From Rhodobacterales bacterium (lineage in GTDB: Bacteria > Pseudomonadota > Alphaproteobacteria > Rhodobacterales > Rhodobacteraceae), in assembly GCA_002747035.1 (NCBI GenBank), contig PDRZ01000018.1:62001-126000 (forward strand): 64,000 nt of DNA. Direction: 5' to 3'. The position numbers and the translations under genes are program-made. Within the stretch, counting starts at the first letter, position 1. Every line of letters starts with the position of its first letter. This document shows positions 16,663 through 25,487 of the stretch, one piece after another. The notes below the pieces were generated by a model, which made no database searches, had not been told where the DNA came from, and was given only the letters and a program-made list of their open reading frames with translations.

Positions 16663-17569
16663 CCTGTTCCCTTTCCGAACCACCCGCGCCAGATTCCGCG
16701 TCGTTCCGTTCCGCATCCTGTGAAATCGCGAGGGCCCGTTGATATACCTGTCGCCGTTTGACCCCGGTCCGTGCCGCCACGATATCCGCAGCGTCCCGTA
16801 CCGACGCATGTTTCAACGTTTCTTTTAGCACACTATCAATGTCCAAGCAGTTAACGCCCACCTCCTGCCCCTGCCCGACCACGACGACGATTTCACCTTT
16901 CAGCGACCGGCTGCTCAGGGTTTCGGCAAGCTCTGCAAGGGTTCCGGTCAGGATTTCCTCGAATTTCTTGGTCAGTTCGCGGCAAATCGCGACCTGACGG
17001 GTTTCGCCCAGAACCTCTGCGGCATCCCGTATCATGGCCGCGATTCGCTTGGGTGATTCGTAAAAAATCAGCGTTCCCGGCACCTCTGACAGCTCCTTCA
17101 GCGCAGATTTTCGCTTACCGCTGCTATTGGGCAGGAAGCCGTTGAACGTGAAACGATCCGTGGGCAGTCCTGACAGGGTCAGCGCGGTAATCACCGCCGA
17201 GGGCCCTGGCGCAGAGACCACCACATGCCCATCGCCGCGCGCCGCGCGGGCAAGGTCAAACCCGGGGTCCGCCACCATGGGCGTGCCTGCCTCGGCCCCG
17301 TAGGCCACGGATTTACCCTCGGCCATCATGGCCAGAAGCCGTGGGCGCACCCGGTCACCGTTATGGTCGTGATAGGAAATCACCGGCCGGTCCGCCAACG
17401 CAACTCCGTGGATTTCGAGCAGGCGGCGCATGGACCGTGTATCCTCGGCGGCAATGACATCGGCACTGGCAAGGATGTCCAGCGTGCGCAACGTGATGTC
17501 TCGCGCGGTGCCTATGGGGGTTGCGACAAGGTACAGGCCCGGCTCAAGTTTCACGGTTTTCGGATTCAC
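16646..17569 (-). CDS. rsmI: 16S rRNA (cytidine-1402 2'-O)-methyltransferase
   Basis: This SAM-dependent enzyme methylates the 2'-hydroxyl of C1402 in the ribosomal P site. Its 307 residues form a tetrapyrrole-methylase fold: LVATPIGTARDITLRTLDIL near the N-terminus, AEDTR, SYHDHN, GTPMVADPG and APGPSAVITALTLSGLP. The translation starts at GTG 17569 in a weak context (GGGGTCC upstream). It overlaps yraN by 17 bases, so the two form one unit, and is divergent from the LpoA-like lipoprotein gene. Confidence 0.95.
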   Translation of the reverse strand: MNPKTVKLEPGLYLVATPIGTARDITLRTLDILASADVIAAEDTRSMRRLLEIHGVALADRPVISYHDHNGDRVRPRLLAMMAEGKSVAYGAEAGTPMVADPGFDLARAARGDGHVVVSAPGPSAVITALTLSGLPTDRFTFNGFLPNSSGKRKSALKELSEVPGTLIFYESPKRIAAMIRDAAEVLGETRQVAICRELTKKFEEILTGTLAELAETLSSRSLKGEIVVVVGQGQEVGVNCLDIDSVLKETLKHASVRDAADIVAARTGVKRRQVYQRALAISQDAERNDAESGAGGSEREQDDGDM

Positions 17570-17688
17570 TACTGGACCCCATGAATGACACGTTTATTAT
17601 CGCCGCCGAAACCGGTGCGAAGGGATGTACGCCCCGTGACACGCCCGAAACACCAAGGCCCGACACGAAGGGGAGTAAGAAGTTGTCC

Positions 17689-18909
17689 ATGTTTGCTGTT
17701 TTCAATTCATTTCGCAAGGGTCCGCTGCACAAGATGCGCACCGGCTCCGCTCGTCTTCTTGCAGCCGCTTCGATCGCGCTGGTCGCGGCCTGTGAACCGA
17801 TTGCGCTGGGCGGGCTGGGGGGTGGCAACCCCAATTCGGGTCAGATGATCGACCCGACCCAACCCGTACCCGTGGCATTGCTGGTCCCCCGTGGGTCGGG
17901 CAATGGCACCGACGACACCCTTGCCCAGAACCTTGAAAACGCGGCGCGCCTGGCCATGGCCGATCTGGATGGCGTGAAAATCGACCTGCGGGTTTATTCC
18001 ACCGCCGGAAATGCCGCCAAGGCACAGACAGCGGCGCTTCAGGCGGTGAATGACGGTGCCCTGATCATCCTGGGTCCGGTCTTTGGCGAAGCGGCCAATG
18101 CCGCCGGGGTCGCGGTGGCCAGCAAGAACGTGAACGTTCTGGCCTTTTCCAACAACGCCACCATTGCCGGGGGCAACGTCTTTGTGCTTGGCCCCACCTT
18201 TGACAACATCGCCAACCGGCTGACCCAGTTTGCCCGCAAACAGGGCAAGAGCCGCATCCTCGTGGTGTCCTCGGACAATGCTGCCGGGCAACTGGGCAAC
18301 GCCGCGATCCAGAAGGCGATCGCCCGCAACGGGGCCACCCTTGCCGGTGCCGTATCCTATGAATTCAGCCAACCGGGCGTGATCGCTGCCGTACCGAAGA
18401 TCAAGGCCGCGGCGGTCGCGGGCAATGCCGATGCGATCTTCATGACCTCGAACACCGCCGGATCGTTGCCGCTGTTTTCGCAAATGCTGCCCGAGGCCGG
18501 AATCGGCCCGGACGTGGCCCAGTATATCGGCCTGACCCGCTGGGACATCCCGGCCCAGACCACATCGCTCCCCGGGGTGCAAGGCAGCTGGTTCGCCCTG
18601 CCCGACCCGAACAAATCCGCCGCGTTCTCGTCGCGTTACAATGCCGCCTATGGCAGCAGCCCGCACCCGATTGCCGGGCTGGCCTATGACGGCATCGCCG
18701 CCATTGGTGCGCTGGCCAAGGCGGGCAAGCGCGACGCGCTGACCCATGCGGCCCTGACCCAGGGCGCGGGCTTCCAGGGGGCCACAGGCATCTTCCGCCT
18801 GCGCCCGGACGGAACCAACCAACGCGGGCTGGCCGTGGCCCAGATCAAGAACAAAAAGGTTGTCGTGATCGACGCGGCACCCGGTTCCTTTGCAGGTGCG
18901 GGATTCTGA
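17689..18909 (+). CDS. Penicillin-binding protein activator, LpoA/LppC-like lipoprotein
   Basis: This 406-residue protein has a lipoprotein signal (lipobox LVAAC, about 35 residues in) and a periplasmic-binding-protein type I fold of the LppC/LpoA C-terminal kind. Characteristic pieces are VPVALLVPRGSG, IILGPVFGEAANAAGVAVASKNVNVLAFSNN and AYDGIAAIGALAK. In enterobacteria LpoA stimulates PBP1A from the outer membrane. Here it is shorter, lacking the N-terminal TPR-like domain. A TTG at 17683 has better spacing to the GGGGAG site than the ATG at 17689, and either may be used. Its stop overlaps the glnD start (TGATG). Confidence 0.85.
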   Translation: MFAVFNSFRKGPLHKMRTGSARLLAAASIALVAACEPIALGGLGGGNPNSGQMIDPTQPVPVALLVPRGSGNGTDDTLAQNLENAARLAMADLDGVKIDLRVYSTAGNAAKAQTAALQAVNDGALIILGPVFGEAANAAGVAVASKNVNVLAFSNNATIAGGNVFVLGPTFDNIANRLTQFARKQGKSRILVVSSDNAAGQLGNAAIQKAIARNGATLAGAVSYEFSQPGVIAAVPKIKAAAVAGNADAIFMTSNTAGSLPLFSQMLPEAGIGPDVAQYIGLTRWDIPAQTTSLPGVQGSWFALPDPNKSAAFSSRYNAAYGSSPHPIAGLAYDGIAAIGALAKAGKRDALTHAALTQGAGFQGATGIFRLRPDGTNQRGLAVAQIKNKKVVVIDAAPGSFAGAGF

Positions 18910-21728
18910 TGACACCCACCAAAGACACGGCGACCGGTCTTTTCCTCGCTGATCTGCCCGACGCTCCTGAAAACCTGGTCTGTGATGCAGACCAGGTTTT
19001 TGATCGTAAGGCCATCTGTGCGGCGCTGACCAAAGCGGCGCGCGAGGCGAAGGATGAAACCGACCTGCGCCGCGCCGCTGTCGATCTTCTGGGCACGGCC
19101 CGCAAGAACGGGTTTGCCGCCATCGAAGCCGGGTTTCTCGCCGCGCCCTTTGATGCGCGCCCCGCCACACGGGCCTATACCTGGCTCAGCGATTGCATCA
19201 TTGGCTGCACCTTCCGGCTGGTCACCACCTTTGCCCACCCCATCGGCGACGCGACCGGGGATGTCGGGAAGACCAACGGGGACGAACAAATCGCGCTTCT
19301 TGCCGTTGGCGGCTATGGGCGGGGCGAAATGGCACCGCAATCGGATGTGGACCTGCTTTTCCTGAGCCCGCGGGAAATCACGCCGCGCGCGGAAAAGATT
19401 ATTGAATCCATGCTCTACATCCTGTGGGATCTGCGGCTCAAGGTGGGCCACGCAAGCCGCACGGTGCGCGACTGTGTCCAACTTGGGCACGAAGACTTCA
19501 CCATCCGCACCGCCTTGCTGGAAAGCCGGTTCCTGATCGGTGATGAAACGCTGGCGAAAGAGCTGGACAAAACCCTGCGGCGCGAGCTTTTCAAAGGCAC
19601 CGCGCGCGAATTCATCGAGGCCAAGCTGGCCGAACGCGATGCCCGCCACCTCAAGCAGGGCCAGCGTTACGTGGTTGAACCCAATGTAAAAGAGGGCAAG
19701 GGCGGGCTGCGTGACCTGCAATCGCTGTTCTGGATCGCCAAATACCTTTACGGCGTTGATGACGTGGCCGAACTGGTCGATCTGAAACTGTTTACGCCGG
19801 AAGAGTTTTCCCAATTCGAACGGGCCGAGAATTTCCTGTGGGCCGTGCGCTGTCATCTTCACCTCGTGACCCGGCGCGCCACCGAACAGCTGACCTTTGA
19901 CATGCAGGTCGAAGTGGCCGAACGCATGGGTTATGCCGACAAGAGCGGGCGCCGCGCGGTGGAACACTTCATGCAGGACTATTTCCGCCACGCCACCCGC
20001 GTGGGCGATTTGACCCGGATTTTCCTGACCAAGCTGGAAGCGACCCATGCCAAGGGCAAGGCGCTGCTGGAGCGGCTGTTCAAACGCCGCCGCAAGTTGA
20101 AGGCGGGTTACAAGGAAGTGCATGGCCGACTAGCCATCGACAATGAAAAGAAATTCCTGTCCGACCCGCTGAATCTTCTGCGGCTGTTCGAAGAGGGGTT
20201 GCGCACCGGCATGTTGATCCACCCGGACGCCATGCGGTTGGTGACGGCAAATCTTGACATGATCGACGACGCGCTACGCGCGGACAAGGTCGCACAACGG
20301 ATCTTTCTTGACCTGTTGTTGAAACACGGCAACCCGGAACGGGCGCTGCGGCGGATGAACGAACTGGGCGTGTTGTCCGCCTTTATCCCCGAATTCGAAC
20401 CCATCGTGGCGATGATGCAGTTCAACATGTATCACTCCTATACCGTGGATGAACACACCATCCAGGTGATCTCGAATCTCGCACAGATCGAACGCGGTGA
20501 GCTGGATGACGAATTGCCGGTTTCGGCGGAAATCCTGCGGGCCGGGCTTAATCGCAAGGTGTTGATGGTGGCCATGCTGCTGCATGACATCGGCAAGGGG
20601 CGCGATGTGGACCATTCTGTGCTGGGGGCCCAGATCGCGCGCAAGGTGGCTCCGCGTCTTGGCTTGTCCAGGGCGGAATGCGACACGGTCGAATGGCTGG
20701 TGCGCTATCACCTGTTGATGTCGGACATGGCCCAGAAACGCGACATTTCCGACCCGCGCACGGTGCGCGACTTCGCCAAGGCGGTGGGCAGCGTCAAACG
20801 GCTTGACCTTCTGCTGGTGCTCACCGTTTGCGATATTCGCGGCGTGGGGCCGGGCACCTGGAACAACTGGAAGGCCGCTCTGCTGCGCGCGCTGTACAAA
20901 CACACCCGCATGGCGTTGGAAGATGGGGTCGAGGCAACAAGCCGCGAATTGCGCGGCAACGAGGCCAAGAAACTGTTGCGCGCCGAATTGTCCGACTGGG
21001 ACCCGGCCGAGCTGAAACGTGAAACCGGGCGCCATTACGACCCCTATTGGCAGGGGCTGCACATCACCGCGCACAAGGTGTTTGCCGAACTGCTGCGCGA
21101 CATCGACGACGGTGAAATCCGCATTGACCTGCACCCGGACATTGATCGCGACGCAACCCGCGCCTGTTTTGCCATGGCCGATCACCCCGGTATCTTTTCG
21201 CGTATGTGCGGGGCGCTGGCGCTTGTGGGGGCCAATATCGTCGATGCGCGCACCTTTACGTCCAAAGACGGCTACGCCACCGCCGCCTTCTGGGTTCAGG
21301 ACGCCGACGGCCACCCGTTCGAAGCCCGCAAGCTCAAGCGACTGGAACAGATGATCCACAAGACCCTGAAAGGCGAAGTGGTGGCGCGCGAGGCGATGCT
21401 GAACCGCGACAAGTTCAAGAAACGTGAAAAAGCGTTCCGTGTGCCCACCACCATCACCTTCGACAATGAAGGGTCCGAAATTTATACGATCATCGAGGTG
21501 GACACCCGCGACCGTCCCGGCCTGCTTTACGATCTGACCCGGACGCTGGCCGATGCCAATGTCTATATCGCCTCTGCGGTGATCGCGACCTATGGGGAAC
21601 AGGTGGTGGATACCTTTTATGTCAAGGACATGTTCGGGCTGAAATTCCATTCGGAAAGCAAACAGAAAACGCTTGAAAAGAAACTGCGTGAGGCCATCAT
21701 ACAGGGCGTTGAACGCGCCAACGCCTGA
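18909..21728 (+). CDS. glnD: [Protein-PII] uridylyltransferase / uridylyl-removing enzyme
   Basis: This is the glutamine sensor of the nitrogen regulatory cascade. It uridylylates PII proteins when glutamine is low and removes UMP when it is high. The 939 residues are full length. The nucleotidyltransferase motif is GGYGRGEMAPQSDVDLLFL (about 137-155), the HD domain is LLHDIGKGRDVDHS (about 558-571), and two C-terminal ACT domains bind glutamine (about ADHPGIFSRMCGALA and DTRDRPGLLYDLTRTLA). It overlaps the lipoprotein gene by 1 base and a CBS-domain gene follows 43 bases downstream. Confidence 0.98.
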   Translation: MTPTKDTATGLFLADLPDAPENLVCDADQVFDRKAICAALTKAAREAKDETDLRRAAVDLLGTARKNGFAAIEAGFLAAPFDARPATRAYTWLSDCIIGCTFRLVTTFAHPIGDATGDVGKTNGDEQIALLAVGGYGRGEMAPQSDVDLLFLSPREITPRAEKIIESMLYILWDLRLKVGHASRTVRDCVQLGHEDFTIRTALLESRFLIGDETLAKELDKTLRRELFKGTAREFIEAKLAERDARHLKQGQRYVVEPNVKEGKGGLRDLQSLFWIAKYLYGVDDVAELVDLKLFTPEEFSQFERAENFLWAVRCHLHLVTRRATEQLTFDMQVEVAERMGYADKSGRRAVEHFMQDYFRHATRVGDLTRIFLTKLEATHAKGKALLERLFKRRRKLKAGYKEVHGRLAIDNEKKFLSDPLNLLRLFEEGLRTGMLIHPDAMRLVTANLDMIDDALRADKVAQRIFLDLLLKHGNPERALRRMNELGVLSAFIPEFEPIVAMMQFNMYHSYTVDEHTIQVISNLAQIERGELDDELPVSAEILRAGLNRKVLMVAMLLHDIGKGRDVDHSVLGAQIARKVAPRLGLSRAECDTVEWLVRYHLLMSDMAQKRDISDPRTVRDFAKAVGSVKRLDLLLVLTVCDIRGVGPGTWNNWKAALLRALYKHTRMALEDGVEATSRELRGNEAKKLLRAELSDWDPAELKRETGRHYDPYWQGLHITAHKVFAELLRDIDDGEIRIDLHPDIDRDATRACFAMADHPGIFSRMCGALALVGANIVDARTFTSKDGYATAAFWVQDADGHPFEARKLKRLEQMIHKTLKGEVVAREAMLNRDKFKKREKAFRVPTTITFDNEGSEIYTIIEVDTRDRPGLLYDLTRTLADANVYIASAVIATYGEQVVDTFYVKDMFGLKFHSESKQKTLEKKLREAIIQGVERANA

Positions 21729-21771
21729 ACGCGACGCCAAGACGACGACCAGACAAGGAAAGACCGGTAAC

Positions 21772-22197
21772 ATGACCACAACCCTGCGCAACATTCTGGG
21801 CGACCGTCCGGTTCACAGCCTGCCTCGCGACGCAACCGTGGCCCGGGCCGCGCGAATGATGACCGAAAACCGCGTCGGCGCGCTGGTCGTGCTGGACGGC
21901 GACACGCTTGTGGGCATCGTCACCGAACGCGATGTGGTGTTCCGCTGTGTCGGTGTGGACCGCAGGCCCGACACCACGACCGTGGCCGACATCATGACTG
22001 CCGACCCGGTGACCATCGACATCAACGACGCCGTGTCCAACGCGCTCGCGGCCAAGCTGGGCAATAACTTCCGCCACCTGCCGGTGATGGAGAACGGGCG
22101 GATCGCCGGGCTCTTGTCCTTCCGCGATATCCCGGCGGAATATGTCATGCTTTATGAACGTTTCCGCGAAATGACCATGTCCCGCGCCGATTCCTGA
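21772..22197 (+). CDS. Two-CBS-domain protein
   Basis: This 141-residue stand-alone protein has a pair of CBS domains: residues about 8-65, with LVVLDGDTLVGIVTERDVVFR, and about 73-128, with LPVMENGRIAGLLSFRDI. Such modules bind adenosyl ligands (AMP, ATP, SAM) and usually regulate a partner. No partner domain is attached. I chose the ATG at 21772, with an AAGGAAAG site, 43 bases after glnD and in the same direction, which suggests co-transcription. It ends in a convergent arrangement with the SMP-30-like gene, with a hairpin between. Confidence 0.9.
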   Translation: MTTTLRNILGDRPVHSLPRDATVARAARMMTENRVGALVVLDGDTLVGIVTERDVVFRCVGVDRRPDTTTVADIMTADPVTIDINDAVSNALAAKLGNNFRHLPVMENGRIAGLLSFRDIPAEYVMLYERFREMTMSRADS

Positions 22198-22239
22198 TCG
22201 CCGCGCGCGAAAATACCCGGCAACACGGCCCGGTAACAC

Positions 22240-22263
22240 GGTTTGTGCGAAGGTTTGTGCGAA
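22240..22263. repeat. Tandem 12-mer x2
   Basis: The 12-mer GGTTTGTGCGAA occurs twice with no gap, in the convergent gap after the CBS gene. The role is unknown. Confidence 0.8.
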
Positions 22264-22295
22264 ACGGACCCGCGCCTCTGCTGTAAACAGGGCAC

Positions 22296-22319
22296 GCCGG
22301 GGGATGAATACCCCCCGGC
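22296..22319. terminator. Bidirectional-type hairpin between convergent genes
   Basis: GCCGGGGG and CCCCCCGGC pair around ATGAATA. It lies between the ends of the CBS gene (plus) and the SMP-30-like gene (minus), 14 bases from the latter's stop. There is no U tract. Confidence 0.55.
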
Positions 22320-22333
22320 ACTGGTCTCATGTC

Positions 22334-23416
22334 TCATTCGGGGATCAACACCCCAAGATCAGGTTCCGTGAGGGACGACACGTAAAGCCGACCATCCGGC
22401 CCTTCGATCATGCCAGTGGTCAGCGCATAGGCACCGCTTGGGTCCTGCATCGTCTCCAACACCTTACCGGTGTCGTCGATGCGGATCACGAACCCGTATC
22501 TCTTTGGCTTGGGCCGGGCCTCGGCGGGCAGCCGTTGCACCACCTTGCGCAGGAACGGTTTGCTGGCCAACACATCCATAGCATCCGACCGCGGGCTGAC
22601 CAGTCCAACCCAGAACGTGCCGTCCGGGTTGCGGTTGATATTGTCGGGAAAGCCCGGAAGGTTTTCGACGATCTTCTCGGCCTTGCCTCCCCCCGCCACG
22701 GGCAGTTTCCAGATGGCATAGGTCCCGGTTTCCACCACCAGCACATGCGCCCCATCCGCCGTCAACGCGATACCGTTGGCAAAACTCAGACCCGTATGGA
22801 AAACCGACACCGCGCCGGTCGCCGGGTCATATTTCAACACGCGGCCATGGGAGCCATGATCCATCAGATCCAACAGGCTGGCCTGCAACGTGCCACCCCA
22901 CTCTTCGGCCCCGAACATGGTAGAGGCATCCGAGAAATAGATCGTGCCATCGGCCGCGATATCAAGGTCATCGGCATATTTGATCGCTTTGCCATCGGGC
23001 ATGGTGTCGGCCAGCACCTCGATGTCACCGGACGCGGTCAGACGCAGCAACCCGCGATAGGCGTCCGCGATGTACAGCAACCCGTCCGGTCCGAATTCCA
23101 CCCCCAGAGCCCGCCCGCCGGTGCGGGCAATTTCGCTGACACTGCCATCGGTGGGATCATACCGCAGGATCGCCCCGTCATGGGTGGGCATGTAAAGCCT
23201 GCCGTCAGGGCCAAAGGCCACATCCTCGGGGCCAGAATGGTTGCCAATATCCACCCGTTTGATGCCGGACAGCCGGTCATTGGGGGCAAAGTCTCCGACA
23301 TACCCGGCGTTTTCCGGGGCGTCCCAGGCCACCGGATCAATCGGCACGGGCCACAGGCACAGATAGGCCGCCCCGGCCACGATGACCATACCCAACAGAC
23401 GTCTGATCGCTTTCAT
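22334..23416 (-). CDS. SMP-30/strictosidine-synthase-like beta-propeller protein
   Basis: This 360-residue protein has one N-terminal membrane anchor or signal (LLGMVIVAGAAYLCLWPVP). It is followed by propeller repeats of the SMP-30/gluconolactonase/strictosidine-synthase-like superfamily, seen as repeated GPDGRLYM, GPDGLLYIAD, AADGTIYFSD and GPDGRLYVSS blades. The closest type is the membrane-anchored APMAP/SSL group with lactonase or arylesterase-like activity. The substrate is unknown. The ATG at 23416 follows AGGAGGG, a strong ribosome-binding site. The upstream open frame to 23590 overlaps the murJ promoter region and is not used. Confidence 0.85.
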   Translation of the reverse strand: MKAIRRLLGMVIVAGAAYLCLWPVPIDPVAWDAPENAGYVGDFAPNDRLSGIKRVDIGNHSGPEDVAFGPDGRLYMPTHDGAILRYDPTDGSVSEIARTGGRALGVEFGPDGLLYIADAYRGLLRLTASGDIEVLADTMPDGKAIKYADDLDIAADGTIYFSDASTMFGAEEWGGTLQASLLDLMDHGSHGRVLKYDPATGAVSVFHTGLSFANGIALTADGAHVLVVETGTYAIWKLPVAGGGKAEKIVENLPGFPDNINRNPDGTFWVGLVSPRSDAMDVLASKPFLRKVVQRLPAEARPKPKRYGFVIRIDDTGKVLETMQDPSGAYALTTGMIEGPDGRLYVSSLTEPDLGVLIPE

Positions 23417-23599
23417 TTTTCCCTCCTGCTCACCATTCTGCTCACCATTGCGACAAGCATGGCTTGAGTATGCCGCGAAACGCAAGGATGACGTGTTATT
23501 CCGTTGGGTCGGAAATATCCGCGCAAACGGCCGAACCCCGCCATTTCCCCTAGGCGGTCCATGTTCTATAAGGCAGGAAACAAAGGACACGAGCAGCCC

Positions 23600-25144
23600 A
23601 TGAAACCCATCCGCCTGATGAAAGGCTTCCTGACCGTCGGCTTCTGGACCCTGGCCAGCCGTATCCTCGGGTTTGTGCGCGAAATGATGATTCTGGCCTT
23701 TATCGGCCCCGGTCCGTTCATGGATGCATTCGTCGCAGCCTTCCGCCTGCCCAACATGTTCCGCCGGTTCTTTGCCGAAGGCGCGTTCAACGCCGCCTTT
23801 GTGCCGATGTTTTCCAAGCGGCTTGAGGGCGATGAAAACCCACAGGGCTTTGCCAACGACGCCTTCAACGGGCTGGCTTTTGTCGTGCTGATCCTGACCG
23901 GGGTGGCGATGATCTTCATGCCCGCCTTCGTCTGGGCCACCGCCGAAGGCTTCGCGGGCGATGACCGATTCGACCTGACCGTCGGCTATGGCCGTATCGT
24001 GTTTCCCTATATCCTCTTCATGTCCCTGTCGGCGCTGTTTTCCGGCATTCTCAATGCCTCTGGGCGGTTTGCTGCTGCCGCCGCCGCGCCGGTGCTACTT
24101 AACATCCTCGTGATCCCCGCCATGGCCATCGGGGCCTTTGTGGAGGGCGAGGTAATCCTGTGGCTGATCTGGACCATCCCCGTGGCCGGGATTGCCCAGC
24201 TTGTGCTGGTTTGGACCGCGGCCCACCGCGCAGGTATCCGCATCCGCCCGGGCCGCCCCCGCTGGACGCCGGAAATGAAACACCTTGTCATCGTCGCCCT
24301 GCCCGCCGCGCTGTCATCCGGGGTCATGCAGATCAACCTCCTGGTTGGCCAACAGGTGGCAAGCCAGTTCGACAAGGCTGTCAGCTGGCTTTTCGCGGCC
24401 GACCGGCTCTATCAACTGCCCCTTGGCGTGGTCGGCATTGCGGTGGGCATCGTGCTGCTGCCCGACCTCTCGCGCCGCTTGCGGGACCGGGACGACGATG
24501 GTGCCCGCAACGCCTTTTCCCGGGCAGGAGAAATCTGTCTCGCGCTCACCATTCCGTCGGCCGTGGCGCTTGTGGTGATCCCCCTGCCTCTGGTCTCGGT
24601 CCTGTTTGAACGGGGCAACCACACCGCCGATGACAGCGCCGCGATTGCCTTTGCCGTAGCGATCTATGGGCTGGGCCTGCCCGCCTTTGTGTTGCAAAAA
24701 GTGCTTCAGCCACTGTTTTTTTCCCGCGAGGATACGCGCCGCCCCTTCCACTATGCGCTGGTCGCAATGGTGGTGAATGCGGTGATTGCCATCGGGCTTT
24801 TCCCCACCATCGGCTGGATTGCCCCGGCCTTTGCCACCACGATCGCGGGCTGGGCCATGGTGGCGCTGCTCGCGCTGGGGGCGCGGCAGTATGGCGCGGT
24901 GGCGCGGTTCGATGCCCGTTTCCACCGTCGCCTGTGGCGCATCCTGGCCGCGTCGCTGGTGATGGGGGCCGTCCTTTGGGCGCTGAACCTGTTGCTGATC
25001 GGGCTGCTGGGCCTGCCCGGCTGGCGGTATCTCGGTTTCCTGATCCTGATTGCCGGGGGGATGATCAGCTATTTCCTGACGGGTCAGGCTCTGGGTGCCT
25101 TTGCCCTGCATGAGTTCAAATCGGCCCTGCGCCGGGGGGGATGA
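23600..25144 (+). CDS. murJ: Lipid II flippase MurJ
   Basis: This inner-membrane MOP-superfamily flippase moves lipid II across the membrane for peptidoglycan synthesis. Its 514 residues have about 14 hydrophobic segments. The conserved N-terminus GFWTLASRILGFVREMMILAF and RLPNMFRRFFAEGAFNAAFVP are characteristic of MurJ/MviN. I chose the ATG at 23600; the in-frame ORF extends to 23504 without a good site. The glnD-murJ-trpS order is common in alphaproteobacteria, and here it is interrupted by the CBS, SMP-30-like and rhomboid genes. Confidence 0.96.
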   Translation: MKPIRLMKGFLTVGFWTLASRILGFVREMMILAFIGPGPFMDAFVAAFRLPNMFRRFFAEGAFNAAFVPMFSKRLEGDENPQGFANDAFNGLAFVVLILTGVAMIFMPAFVWATAEGFAGDDRFDLTVGYGRIVFPYILFMSLSALFSGILNASGRFAAAAAAPVLLNILVIPAMAIGAFVEGEVILWLIWTIPVAGIAQLVLVWTAAHRAGIRIRPGRPRWTPEMKHLVIVALPAALSSGVMQINLLVGQQVASQFDKAVSWLFAADRLYQLPLGVVGIAVGIVLLPDLSRRLRDRDDDGARNAFSRAGEICLALTIPSAVALVVIPLPLVSVLFERGNHTADDSAAIAFAVAIYGLGLPAFVLQKVLQPLFFSREDTRRPFHYALVAMVVNAVIAIGLFPTIGWIAPAFATTIAGWAMVALLALGARQYGAVARFDARFHRRLWRILAASLVMGAVLWALNLLLIGLLGLPGWRYLGFLILIAGGMISYFLTGQALGAFALHEFKSALRRGG

Positions 25145-25169
25145 GGACCACGCCGCCATTAAGCCGCCA

Positions 25170-25220
25170 TTAAAGCGTTTCCGCATTACGTTGACTCAGC
25201 GTGATTTGGAAACGCTTTAA
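25170..25220. repeat. Palindromic repeat, family C, copy 2
   Basis: Arms TTAAAGCGTTTCC (25170-25182) and its complement (25208-25220) enclose a 25-base spacer. The arm sequence is shared with 266-320 and with the half copy at 53508-53522. It lies 25 bases after the murJ stop. Confidence 0.85.
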
Positions 25221-25435
25221 CCTTTCCCCCGCCCGTGCAAATCGCCAAAAAACGATGCCGCTCCGGTGCCGCCTTGGCACCCGTTTGTCACCCCCCTGCC
25301 GCGACACGAAATACGACAGGTAAACGCACCGTTCCGCGCGCTCCTTGTGCGGCACGACAACGGGTAAAATCACGGCGAAAGCCACCGGAAAACCCCGCCC
25401 GAAAGCGCCCATCCGTTAAACAATCCTGCCAAAAC

Positions 25436-25455
25436 GTTAACCCGAAAAGGTTAAC
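25436..25455 (-). terminator. Small hairpin downstream of the rhomboid-like gene
   Basis: GTTAACC and GGTTAAC pair perfectly around CGAAAA, 32 bases beyond the rhomboid-like stop. On the minus strand the right arm is followed by GTTTTGGC, a short U run. It may be a weak terminator. Confidence 0.4.
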
Positions 25456-25487
25456 AAAACAGCGCCACTCCGCACCCGTTCCCGGAC

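Larger units (their letters stand above)
25145..25487. other. Convergent intergenic region between murJ and the rhomboid-like gene
   Basis: This 343-base gap contains palindromic repeat C2 (25170-25220) and a short GTTAACC hairpin (25436-25455). The remaining stretch is CG-rich with no supported reading frame. Confidence 0.6.

Noticed and set aside
20274-21794. 506-codon frame antisense to glnD, and another at 18684-20123
   Set aside because: Both mirror glnD codon structure and contain no protein-family signal.
25436-25455. GTTAAC pair as a CtrA site
   Set aside because: TTAA units are 10 bases apart, lie between two gene 3' ends and form a hairpin, so a terminator role fits better.
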